Shown one piece after another: positions 43,258 to 51,068 of a DNA stretch of 64,000 nucleotides. Both the position numbers and the translations under genes were made by a program. The stretch's first letter is position 1. The number at the start of each line of letters is the position of its first letter. The notes beneath the pieces were generated by a model, which had not been told where the DNA came from, searched no databases, and was given only the letters and a program-made list of their open reading frames with translations. Origin of the DNA: an uncultured Porphyromonas sp. (GTDB taxonomy: Bacteria > Bacteroidota > Bacteroidia > Bacteroidales > Porphyromonadaceae); contig UQBE01000002.1 in NCBI GenBank assembly GCA_900539155.1, forward strand, positions 31,389 to 95,388, given 5' to 3'.

Positions 43258-44469
43258 ATGAAGCATCTTAGCTTACTAATCATGACCGCCCTCTTAGGGC
43301 TAGTCACACTCAGTTCATGTCAAAAGGAGGAAAACACTCCGAAGCAGACGCAGGAAGCCAAGTTTATCTACGCCTCACAGGTGGAGAATGCCTTCCAACT
43401 CACGCCCCTAGCAGACCTCGCAGAGGGAGTGCAGACCTCATTTGAAAACTCACAGACCCTCCCCGTGGGGCACCTCTTCCTAGAGAAGTACGGCGACTAC
43501 ATTTACGCTATGTCAGGCAGTATGTATGGCTATGGTGGCGAGCAGACGCTACGCAAGTATCAGCTGAAGGATGGTAAGCTACAGGAGGTTGCGACACTCT
43601 CCTTCAAGGGCTCTCCCAACGTCCTTGAGGTCATCTTCGCCAGCGATACGAAGGCTTACGGCGTGACCTGCGCTAGCCGTGGTCAGCTCGTCATCTTTAA
43701 CCCCTCCACCATGCAGGAGATGGGCGAGATAGACCTCTCTCCCTATGCTGCTACAGATCCCAAGGCTGAGGCTCCTGACAAAGATCCCGACGCTGGGACT
43801 GGTATCGTGCGAGATGGCAAGCTCTTCCTCTGTCTCAATCAGACAAAGTCTATGATGGAGCTATACGATGAGCCAGCCTCTGTGGCGGTCATTGATGTCG
43901 CCACGGACAAGGTCGAGAAGGTCATCAAGGACGCTCGCGTACAGAGCCTTGGCATGGTCGGACACACCAGTGCCATCCTCGACGAGGCAGGTAACATATA
44001 CTTCTATTCAGGACCTCGCAGTGCCATGTTTGGCAAGCCTGAGGGTATCTTGAGAATCAAAAAGGGCGAGACCGACTTTGACAAGGAGTACTACGTCTCC
44101 GTGACCAAAGCTGATGGCGCAGAGCCCAACTCTTATGGTATGACGATGACCTACTACAAGGGCAAGGTCTACTTCTTCCTGGAGAAGCCTTCGCTCGTTG
44201 TCGATCCCAACGACAAGACTTTTACCAAAAACAAAGACTTCGTCCCCTACGAGCTAGACCTCAAGAGTGGCAAGGGCAAGATACTCCCACTGCCCGGATC
44301 TAGTGGCTGGAGTGCTAATGCCACCATCGCCTACAACGGCAAGATCTACTTCGGCATACACGCTAAAGACGGTCTGGGCTTCTACAGCTACGACCCAGCT
44401 ACAGGGCAGGGCAGCAACAAGCCAGTAGTGATTACACCTGCTGGCATCTATAAAATCATAAAGCTCTAA
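43258..44469 (+). CDS. DUF4374 surface lipoprotein (XusB-like)
   Basis: The 403-residue lipoprotein has a signal peptide with lipobox LSSC (Cys about residue 21) followed by acidic residues. The rest fits the DUF4374 family, a predicted beta-propeller (repeats such as SMYGYGGEQTLRKYQLKDG). XusB of Bacteroides thetaiotaomicron, a DUF4374 lipoprotein, binds ferric enterobactin and hands it to the receptor XusA. The receptor gene directly upstream matches that pairing. ATG 43258 is chosen because it starts the signal peptide; ATG 43228 adds ten hydrophilic residues. Confidence 0.85.
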   Translation: MKHLSLLIMTALLGLVTLSSCQKEENTPKQTQEAKFIYASQVENAFQLTPLADLAEGVQTSFENSQTLPVGHLFLEKYGDYIYAMSGSMYGYGGEQTLRKYQLKDGKLQEVATLSFKGSPNVLEVIFASDTKAYGVTCASRGQLVIFNPSTMQEMGEIDLSPYAATDPKAEAPDKDPDAGTGIVRDGKLFLCLNQTKSMMELYDEPASVAVIDVATDKVEKVIKDARVQSLGMVGHTSAILDEAGNIYFYSGPRSAMFGKPEGILRIKKGETDFDKEYYVSVTKADGAEPNSYGMTMTYYKGKVYFFLEKPSLVVDPNDKTFTKNKDFVPYELDLKSGKGKILPLPGSSGWSANATIAYNGKIYFGIHAKDGLGFYSYDPATGQGSNKPVVITPAGIYKIIKL

Positions 44470-44476
44470 ACAAACT

Positions 44477-44881
44477 ATGAATAGACAAACTCGCACGGCC
44501 CTCCTATGGGCTTTCATCCCGATGGGATACATCTTCCACACGCTCTGTGAGCTGATGCCACTCTTTGCTGGTCTCAGCATAGCAACGGAGGAGATGACCA
44601 CGGAGAAGCTCCCAGCCATGACCACCTTCACGGGATGGGCACTCTACCTAGTACCACTCGTCGGTCTGCTCTGTAGTTGCTACGGCAAGCGACGCTGGAG
44701 CACTATCGTCAGTTTCGTACTCGCTTGTCTCACCCTACTGCTCAATATCTGTCACCTCTGCACAGACCTCCTACCCCACTTCACGTGGGCACAGGCAGCC
44801 ATACTACCATTTGTCTGCGTCGTCGCCGTCCTACTCGTCATAGATCTTTGGAAAGAGCTACGCACGAGTAAGGCGCAATGA
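44477..44881 (+). CDS. Four-helix inner-membrane protein, unknown function
   Basis: The 134-residue product has four clear hydrophobic segments (about 8-33, 50-68, 77-98 and 107-125) and a basic C-terminus. I do not recognise the family. It starts 8 bp after the DUF4374 gene and precedes a terminator, so it is the third gene of this operon. In the Bacteroides xus locus the third gene is a PepSY-type membrane protein; this one is much smaller and has no PepSY-like domain, so the role may differ. Confidence 0.75.
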   Translation: MNRQTRTALLWAFIPMGYIFHTLCELMPLFAGLSIATEEMTTEKLPAMTTFTGWALYLVPLVGLLCSCYGKRRWSTIVSFVLACLTLLLNICHLCTDLLPHFTWAQAAILPFVCVVAVLLVIDLWKELRTSKAQ

Positions 44882-44928
44882 GCCCAACGCTTTGAAAGTT
44901 AGATAGAAGTTAGACAACAAGAACGAGA

Positions 44929-44961
44929 GGAGGCTGTCACAAGAGTTGACAGCCTCCTTTT
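44929..44961 (+). terminator. Intrinsic terminator of the receptor operon
   Basis: GGAGGCTGTCA pairs with TGACAGCCTCC (11 bp perfect) around a 7-nt loop, followed by TTTT. It sits 48 nt after the small membrane-protein gene. Confidence 0.9.
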
Positions 44962-45028
44962 GTATGCACTTATATCGCTAGAGTGAATAAGATTCTGTAC
45001 TATCTGATAAGCGGTTCCTCCCTTAGGA

Positions 45029-46846
45029 CTAGAAGCCACGCACCTCGGTGACGAGGGCGGAGACCTGCGCTTTGAGTTCGTCGAGAAACTGCCCTGGGTC
45101 GTACTCCCGGCTCTCGATCTGTCGTAGCTTGAGCTCCCATCGTCCAGTCAGCTCGGCACTCTTGAGCAGTGGGTCTTGTATCGATTCAATCAACTGTATG
45201 CCGGCCGGTGTGGCGCGTAGCGACTTACCCTCACGAACGATGTATTCCCGCTTGAAGAGCGTCTCGATGATGGCAGCGCGTGTGGAGGGGCGACCGATGC
45301 CGTTCATCTTGAGCGCATCTCGTAGCTCCTCATCCTCGACCCCCTTGCCGGCTGTCTCCATAGCGCGTAGGAGCGTCGCCTCGGTGTAGTAGCGTGGTGG
45401 CGTAGAGGTGCTCTCACGGACTGTCGGCTCGTGGGGTCCTGACTCTCCTTTCCGGAAGGTGGGCAGTGTCTGCTCCTTATCTTTGGCACTCTCTGCGGTG
45501 TCGTCGCTCTCCTTGCCACTGTCTGGCTTGAGCACCTCCCGCCATCCCTCCACGAGGATTGTCTTGCCCGAGGCGCGTAGTGGGTACTTCTCGACGGTAG
45601 CACGCACGGTGGTCGTCGAGACCTTGGCATCGGGGTAGAAAGCGGCTATGTAGCGCAGTGCCACGAGGAGGTAAAGCTGCTCTTCGTCGGGCGTGAGCCC
45701 GCTGCTTAGCTGTCCCGTGGGTATGATGGCGTGGTGGTCGGTGACCTTCTTATTGTCAAAGACTTTCTTGCTCTTTTTCAGCGGCTTGCCACTACTCAGT
45801 AGCGGAGCTACGAAGCCTCCGAGCTTGGCGTGACGAGCGATGCCCTGGAGCGTCTCCCCTACCTTTGGGTATTGGTCTTCGGGTAGAAAGGAAGTGTCGA
45901 CACGAGGGTAGGTGGTCACTTTTTTCTCATATAGGGACTGAATGAGTCGGAGCGTTTGCTCAGCCGTGTAGCCAAACTTCTTATTTGCCTCGACCTGTAG
46001 GGAGGTGAGGTCGAAGAGTCGTGGCGGGTACTCCGTCGCCTTCTTCTGCTCGACCGCCTGCACGACGAGGGGCTCCTTAGCGATTCGCTCTATCAGCTCC
46101 TCAACCTGCTGTCTCTCGGCAAAGGTAACCTCGACCTCCTGGGTCGTGTCTGCTCGAAAGAGCGTCCCGCGGTAGGTAGTCTGCATCTCGTAGGTGGTGA
46201 CCGGTACGAAGCTCTCTATCTCAGCTTGCCGATCGACTACTAGAGCGAGTGTCGGGGTTTGCACACGCCCCACCGAACGGACGCCTCGCTGTCTGCTGTT
46301 ATAGCGGTCCGTCAAGGTGTAGAGTCGCGTCCCATTGATACCTAGGAGCCAATCGCCGATAGCACGTGCCAGGCCAGCGTAGTAGAGTGTGTCTAGCTCT
46401 TTGCTAGGGCGCAGGTGAGCGAAGCCCTCACGTATGGACTGGTCTGTCAGCGAGGATATCCAGAGACGCTCCACGGGACAGGTGCAGCCCGCTAGTTGGA
46501 GCACCCAGCGCTGTATCAGCTCGCCCTCTTGTCCGGCATCCCCGCAGTTGATGACTCGCTCAGCTCGCGAGACGAGCTCCTGGATGACGGCAAACTGCCG
46601 CTCGATATGCTCCTGCTTGATAAGCTTGATGCCGAAGCGCTCTGGAATCATCGGTAGCGTAGCTAGTCGCCATCCCTGCCAGCTAGTCTGGTAGTCCTCT
46701 GGCTCCTTGAGCGTGCATAGGTGACCGTAGGTCCAGGTGACGGCATAGCCATTGCCCTCGATGTAGCCCGAGCGCGCCTCGGTGGCTCCGAGTATCTTGG
46801 CTATGTCACGTGCTACGGACGGTTTCTCAGCGATGCAGACGATCAT
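45029..46846 (-). CDS. topB: DNA topoisomerase III-type (type IA)
   Basis: Type IA topoisomerase of 605 residues. The Toprim domain has IVCIAEKPSVARDIAKILG at the start and NCGDAGQEGELIQRW (DxxxxEGE-like metal site). The catalytic Tyr lies in VTTYPRVDTSFLPED. SVGRVQTPTLALVVDR is the conserved DNA-binding segment. No C-terminal zinc fingers are visible. The length without zinc modules fits the TopB group often found both in chromosomes and on Bacteroidota mobile elements; here the housekeeping neighbours suggest a chromosomal copy. Confidence 0.93.
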   Translation of the reverse strand: MIVCIAEKPSVARDIAKILGATEARSGYIEGNGYAVTWTYGHLCTLKEPEDYQTSWQGWRLATLPMIPERFGIKLIKQEHIERQFAVIQELVSRAERVINCGDAGQEGELIQRWVLQLAGCTCPVERLWISSLTDQSIREGFAHLRPSKELDTLYYAGLARAIGDWLLGINGTRLYTLTDRYNSRQRGVRSVGRVQTPTLALVVDRQAEIESFVPVTTYEMQTTYRGTLFRADTTQEVEVTFAERQQVEELIERIAKEPLVVQAVEQKKATEYPPRLFDLTSLQVEANKKFGYTAEQTLRLIQSLYEKKVTTYPRVDTSFLPEDQYPKVGETLQGIARHAKLGGFVAPLLSSGKPLKKSKKVFDNKKVTDHHAIIPTGQLSSGLTPDEEQLYLLVALRYIAAFYPDAKVSTTTVRATVEKYPLRASGKTILVEGWREVLKPDSGKESDDTAESAKDKEQTLPTFRKGESGPHEPTVRESTSTPPRYYTEATLLRAMETAGKGVEDEELRDALKMNGIGRPSTRAAIIETLFKREYIVREGKSLRATPAGIQLIESIQDPLLKSAELTGRWELKLRQIESREYDPGQFLDELKAQVSALVTEVRGF

Positions 46847-46856
46847 AGCGAGTCAC

Positions 46857-47979
46857 TTACTCATTAGTCGTACCAGCTCCCGTCTGCATCAGGTAAGCCT
46901 TGATAAAAGCATCGATGTCGCCATCCATTACACCGTTGACATCGGAAGTCTGATAGTTGGTGCGGTGATCCTTGACACGTCTATCGTCGAAGACGTAGCT
47001 ACGTATCTGGGAGCCCCACTCAATCTTCTTCTTATTAGCCTCGACCTCGCTCTGAGCAGCACGACGACGCTCCAGCTCCTTGTCGTAGAGCTGTGAGCGC
47101 AGGAGACGCAGTGCATTCTCGCGATTGTCCATCTGGGAGCGAGTTTCGGTGTTTTCGATGACAATCTCCTCGGTCTCTCCTGTGTCGGGGTCGGTGTATT
47201 GGTAATGTAAACGGACGCCTGTCTCTACTTTGTTGACATTTTGCCCCCCAGCTCCGCTCGAACGGAAAGTGTCCCACGACAGCAAGCCAGGGTTCACCTC
47301 GACCTCTATGGAGTCATCCACGAGAGGTACGACAAAGACGGAGGCAAACGAGGTCATACGCTTGCCCTGTGCATTGTATGGAGAGACGCGCACGAGGCGG
47401 TGCACGCCGTTTTCACTTTTGAGGTAGCCATAGGCGAGCTCACCCTCAATCTGCAAGGTAACTGTCTTAACGCCGGCATCGTCGCCGTCCTGCCAATTGG
47501 TGATGGTTACCTTATAACCCGACCGCTCTGCCCAGCGCTGGTACATACGCACCAGCATGGATGCCCAGTCCTGGCTCTCAGTACCACCGGCCCCTGCGTT
47601 AATCTTGAGGACGGCGCCTAGGCGGTCCTCCTCGGCGCTCAGCATATTGCGTAGCTCAAGGTCCTCGACGAGCTTGAGGGCACGAGCATAGGCACTGTCT
47701 ACCTCCTGCTCTTCGACAGCCTCCTCCTTGTAAAAGTCGTAGGCTAGAGCCACTTCCTGAGCGGCCGCATCGACAGCCTCAAAAGCTTCAATCCATGAGC
47801 GTATCTCGCCCACGCGTCGCATCTGCTGCTCGGCTCGTGGTACGTCATCCCAAAAGTCTGGAGCTTGTGTCCGGAGCTCCTCTTCTTCTAGTTGGACACG
47901 TCGCTGGTCGATGTCAAAGATACCTCCCCAGCGCCTTCGTGCGCTCCAACAGCTCTGCTAGTTGGTCCTGTGTTATCAT
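46857..47979 (-). CDS. prfB: Peptide chain release factor 2 (programmed +1 frameshift)
   Basis: RF2 recognises UGA and UAA stops. The first 21 codons from ATG 47979 encode MITQDQLAELLERTKALGRYL and end at an in-frame TGA (47916-47914). A +1 shift on CTT TGA C continues as DIDQRRVQLEEEEL and gives a 373-residue protein. The GGQ loop is FRSSGAGGQNVNKVETGVR. The specificity region and C-terminus are intact. In-frame annotation alone would miss the first 50 or so residues. The shift site works as a sensor: low RF2 gives more shifting and more RF2. Confidence 0.95.
47913..47929 (-). promoter_or_regulatory. prfB recoding signal
   Basis: The minus strand reads GGGGAGGTATCTTTGAC: an SD-like GGGAGG, a 3-nt spacer, the slippery CTT codon, the TGA stop and C. 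This matches the E. coli arrangement (AGGGGG TAT CTT TGA C). The SD-like element is kept although ordinary gene starts in this window show no SD. Confidence 0.93.
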
Positions 47980-47999
47980 AATATATAGTGTTGTCTAGA

Positions 48000-48031
48000 G
48001 AGCGTATGCCACTATGGTGTGGCATACGCTC
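48000..48031. repeat. 13-bp inverted repeat between acyl-CoA synthetase and prfB
   Basis: GAGCGTATGCCAC and GTGGCATACGCTC pair perfectly around a 6-nt loop. On the plus strand TTTA follows; on the minus strand TCTAGAC follows. It lies between the prfB start and the end of the acyl-CoA synthetase gene. It could end the upstream minus-strand transcript weakly. Confidence 0.5.
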
Positions 48032-48056
48032 TTTACTTATAGTGTGAAATGGGAGG

Positions 48057-49868
48057 TCAAAGGTACAGCTTTTCGATTAGCTGGGCGTACTGCTCGAGGA
48101 TTGCTTTGCGCTTGAGCTTGAGTGTCGGGGTGAGTGTCCCCGCCTCAATGGAGAAAGGCTCGGCGAGCAGGGCGATGCGCTTGACCTTCTCAAAGCCCGC
48201 TAGGTGCGCCTGCAGGGGCTCTATATGACTCAGGAGCATATCGCACACCTCACTACGCTGTGCGAGCTCGCCCGTCGAAAGGTCGGCCAGTGCCTCCTGA
48301 CCACGCTCTCGGAGCCGACGACGTAGCTGCTCGTAGTTGGGGTAGATGAGCGCGGCGACGAACTTTCGCTCGTCGGCCACCACAGCGCACTGCTCGATGA
48401 GCGGACTGCTACTCAGGAGTGACTCGACCTGCTGTGGGGCGATGTACTTCCCATTGCTCGTCTTGTACAACTCTTTAATCCTCTCTGTGAAGTAAAGCGT
48501 CCGTCCCTCGAGTCGTCCCGCATCACCCGTGCGGAACCAGCCGTCGTCGGTAAAGGCAGCTGCATTTGCTTCCTCATTATGGTAGTAGCCGGGTGTGATC
48601 GTATCGCCACGTAGCTGTATCTCCTGTGTCTCGGGATCTATGCGTGCCTCTACGCCTGGTACTACCTCCCCGACGGAGCCTATGACGTAGCGTCCTGGCA
48701 GGTAGCAAGAGACTGTCGCCGAGGATTCGGAGAGACCGTAGCCGACGATGATGTTGAAGCCGGCAGACTGCAGGAACTCGTTGATTTCATTCGAGAGCGG
48801 AGCCCCTGCCGTTGGGAAGAAGCGTCCTCGCTCCAGTCCTAGGACACGCTTGAGGATATAGAAAACGGTGTAGCGATAGAAGGCATTGGATATGCGAAGT
48901 CCCCAGGGAGCTTTGCGCCCGTGAATACGATAGTCTATATGGTACTTGCGACCGACGCGTAGAGCTTTCTGATAGATGCGCTGCATCATAGGCCGTGACC
49001 GCTCGATATGCTCTTGAACTCCTTGGTAGACCTTCTCCCAGTAGCGCGGTACGTTGCACATTACTGTGGGGTGTATTTGGGGCATTAGCTCCATGATACG
49101 CTTAGGATTGGTCACGACCACCACCTTGATTGCTGTGGCGAGGCAGAAGTAGACCCAGAGCTTCTCGAAAACATGGCTCAACGGCAGGAAGTTGACCGAG
49201 ACATCGTGACTGCTTAGTGTCGGGAAGAGCTGCTGATGCCGCTCCACCTGTGAGAGAATCATACGATGGGTGATCTGCACCCCCTTGGGCGTCCCTGTAG
49301 TCCCCGAGGTGTAGATGATGACAGCCGTCTCGTCTGCCGTGCCTGCACCTAGCTGCGCCCGTACCTCAGTCTCGTAGGGCATCGCATCGCCCATCGAGAG
49401 AAAGGTGCCGAAGTACTCACTCCGCTCATCGGTCGGGTCACGCACCACCCGCTCATCTAGGATGACTAACTGGCGTAGCGTGGGGTGGGTCGCTAGGAGA
49501 GGGTAGACGTTGTTGTACTGAAACTGCTCTCCGACGAGGATGAGCTTGACCTCCGCATGCTCGGTGATGTAAGCGACCTGCTCGGGAGAACAGGTGGCGT
49601 ATAGTGGTACGCAGATAGCCCGCATCGCCATAAGTCCTAGCTCGGTGATGATACCCTCCATCATGTTTTGCGTGTAGAGAGCAACTCGGTCGCCAGGCTG
49701 TACACCAGCACGCGCCAGCGCTTGAGCCGCCAGCATAGTCTGCTCAGCCAGTTGCTCACCACTCCAGTCGTGCCACCGCTCCTCGGGTGTTCGATCCATA
49801 TAGCGTAGGAGAGTCTTGTGTCGATAGGTCGTGGTAAAGAGCTTGAGCAGGTCACTCAGGTGGGTCAT
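48057..49868 (-). CDS. Long-chain fatty acid-CoA ligase (AMP-forming)
   Basis: ATP-dependent acyl-CoA synthetase of the ANL superfamily, 603 residues. The AMP-binding loop is IIYTSGTTGTPKGVQITH (about 189-206). GYGLSESSATVSCY and the DGWFRTGDAGRLEG segment (core motif GWFxTGD) are present. The A8 hinge is YFTERIKELYKTSNGKYIAPQQVE, with the C-terminal catalytic Lys region ending TPTLKLKRKAILEQY. This layout is typical of membrane-associated FAA1/FadD15-type proteins. The MarR regulator lies just upstream. Confidence 0.94.
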   Translation of the reverse strand: MTHLSDLLKLFTTTYRHKTLLRYMDRTPEERWHDWSGEQLAEQTMLAAQALARAGVQPGDRVALYTQNMMEGIITELGLMAMRAICVPLYATCSPEQVAYITEHAEVKLILVGEQFQYNNVYPLLATHPTLRQLVILDERVVRDPTDERSEYFGTFLSMGDAMPYETEVRAQLGAGTADETAVIIYTSGTTGTPKGVQITHRMILSQVERHQQLFPTLSSHDVSVNFLPLSHVFEKLWVYFCLATAIKVVVVTNPKRIMELMPQIHPTVMCNVPRYWEKVYQGVQEHIERSRPMMQRIYQKALRVGRKYHIDYRIHGRKAPWGLRISNAFYRYTVFYILKRVLGLERGRFFPTAGAPLSNEINEFLQSAGFNIIVGYGLSESSATVSCYLPGRYVIGSVGEVVPGVEARIDPETQEIQLRGDTITPGYYHNEEANAAAFTDDGWFRTGDAGRLEGRTLYFTERIKELYKTSNGKYIAPQQVESLLSSSPLIEQCAVVADERKFVAALIYPNYEQLRRRLRERGQEALADLSTGELAQRSEVCDMLLSHIEPLQAHLAGFEKVKRIALLAEPFSIEAGTLTPTLKLKRKAILEQYAQLIEKLYL

Positions 49869-49897
49869 AGAGGGAGGGAGAGGTTAGAGGTGATAAG

Positions 49898-50605
49898 TTA
49901 GAGTTTAGAGATGGAATGAGAGCTTGCTTGCTTGTCAGCTGACGTGGAGCCCGTCTCCGTGGGTACTTTTTTCACCAGCTCCGTCAGGTCGGTGTCTCGC
50001 TCTGAAAGGAAGAGTGGATGGTTACTCTCACAGAGCTGCGAGTGAAGGGTGTGGAGATACATCTTCTGATCCCACGAGAGATCTCTCAGAAGAAGGTTGC
50101 AGCTCTGCTGCATGTGGGGCATAACACTCTGGAGTGCCTTGCGACCCTCGGGGGTGATGCTCAGGATCATACTGCGTTTGTCTTGCGGATTACGACTCTG
50201 CGTGACGAGACCATTGGAGAGTAGTCGACGGATGATCTCGCTGCCAGAGGTCTTCTCCACCACGTTGTAGTTGTTTAGCTCCGTCTTGGAGAGCTTGTGG
50301 TGTGACATGACTGAGATGAGGTATGAGTACTCATCGATAGTCTGTAGCGGGCTGTCCTTGATGGCCTTGCGCACGAAGTAGCGCATATAGCGGTAGACGA
50401 AGCTTATGTCACGAGCTATCATTGCGTTGAGATAGGCGTCGTCTACCTTCTTCATCTCGGTAGCTCCATCCTTTGCTTTGGGGTTCTCAGCTTTCTCTTG
50501 CTGGGCAAAGCGTAAGAAGCCGTCCATTGACTGCTCGCCTGGAGCGCAAAGCTCTTCGTAGCGCTCGACAAGGTTCAGTAATTCGTGTAGTAAGGGGTAA
50601 CTCAT
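49898..50605 (-). CDS. MarR family transcriptional regulator
   Basis: The 235-residue protein has a winged-helix domain in its middle third: YSYLISVMSHHKLSKTEL, then the recognition helix area GSEIIRRLLSNGLVTQ and the wing NPQDKRSMILSITPEGRKAL. The N-terminal 60 residues and the acidic, Ser-rich C-terminal tail are longer than in most MarR proteins. It is 29 bp upstream of the acyl-CoA synthetase, suggesting control of fatty-acid or membrane-lipid genes, which is inference. It lacks a visible sensor cofactor. Confidence 0.88.
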   Translation of the reverse strand: MSYPLLHELLNLVERYEELCAPGEQSMDGFLRFAQQEKAENPKAKDGATEMKKVDDAYLNAMIARDISFVYRYMRYFVRKAIKDSPLQTIDEYSYLISVMSHHKLSKTELNNYNVVEKTSGSEIIRRLLSNGLVTQSRNPQDKRSMILSITPEGRKALQSVMPHMQQSCNLLLRDLSWDQKMYLHTLHSQLCESNHPLFLSERDTDLTELVKKVPTETGSTSADKQASSHSISKL

Positions 50606-50620
50606 AGGTCTCTTCTAGTT

Positions 50621-50827
50621 TCAATAGCTACGGTCATACCTCTCAGGAGGCATCAAAATCCATAGGACAATATATATAGGTATCCCTGCAAATAGGGAGC
50701 TAAAGGTCAGTACAAGATAGAGGAGCCTTACGATGGTAGGGTCCCAGTCGAAATACTTTGCAAGCCCTCCACAGACTCCTCCGAGCCAGGCATCTCGCGT
50801 GCGGCACAGTCTTCTATTCGTAGCCAT
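50621..50827 (-). CDS. PspC domain protein
   Basis: The 68-residue protein is one PspC domain: LCRTRDAWLGGVCGGLAKYFDWDP followed by a hydrophobic segment (about 31-58) ending ILMPPE. PspC proteins act in envelope-stress sensing at the inner membrane. ATG 50827 is chosen because it begins the domain; the open frame runs ten codons further. It precedes the MarR gene by 15 bp and is probably its operon partner. Confidence 0.9.
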   Translation of the reverse strand: MATNRRLCRTRDAWLGGVCGGLAKYFDWDPTIVRLLYLVLTFSSLFAGIPIYIVLWILMPPERYDRSY

Positions 50828-50915
50828 ATGCGTATATATTATTATCAAGCGAACCAACAGTCTAAGCGTCGCAAGCCTTCACGGTGTGAGTGCTTTGCAC
50901 CGTCTCAGATATTGA

Positions 50916-50923
50916 CAAATGTA
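50916..50923 (-). promoter_or_regulatory. -7 box upstream of the pspC-marR-ligase run
   Basis: The minus strand reads TACATTTG, matching TAnnTTTG. It is about 88 nt before the PspC ATG and could drive all three minus-strand genes. Confidence 0.5.
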
Positions 50924-50996
50924 CAAAAATATCCCGTACCTCGGCTTGCCCCTGAGTTAATAAATGCGGAGTGTGCTGGGGTTCAATAGTTTTTCG

Positions 50997-51004
50997 TACC
51001 TTTG
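50997..51004 (+). promoter_or_regulatory. -7 box upstream of rpsA
   Basis: TACCTTTG fits TAnnTTTG and lies 64 nt before the rpsA start. A -33 box is weak (CTG 18 nt upstream). Confidence 0.6.
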
Positions 51005-51068
51005 CGCCACTGTTTAGAGTAACTACACATACAGTTTCACTTATTAAATCACCCAACTATTTCACTAA

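Noticed and set aside
46857..47979. prfB as a frameshifted pseudogene
   Set aside because: The TGA is within the classical CTT TGA C recoding site with the SD-like element; both parts are intact.
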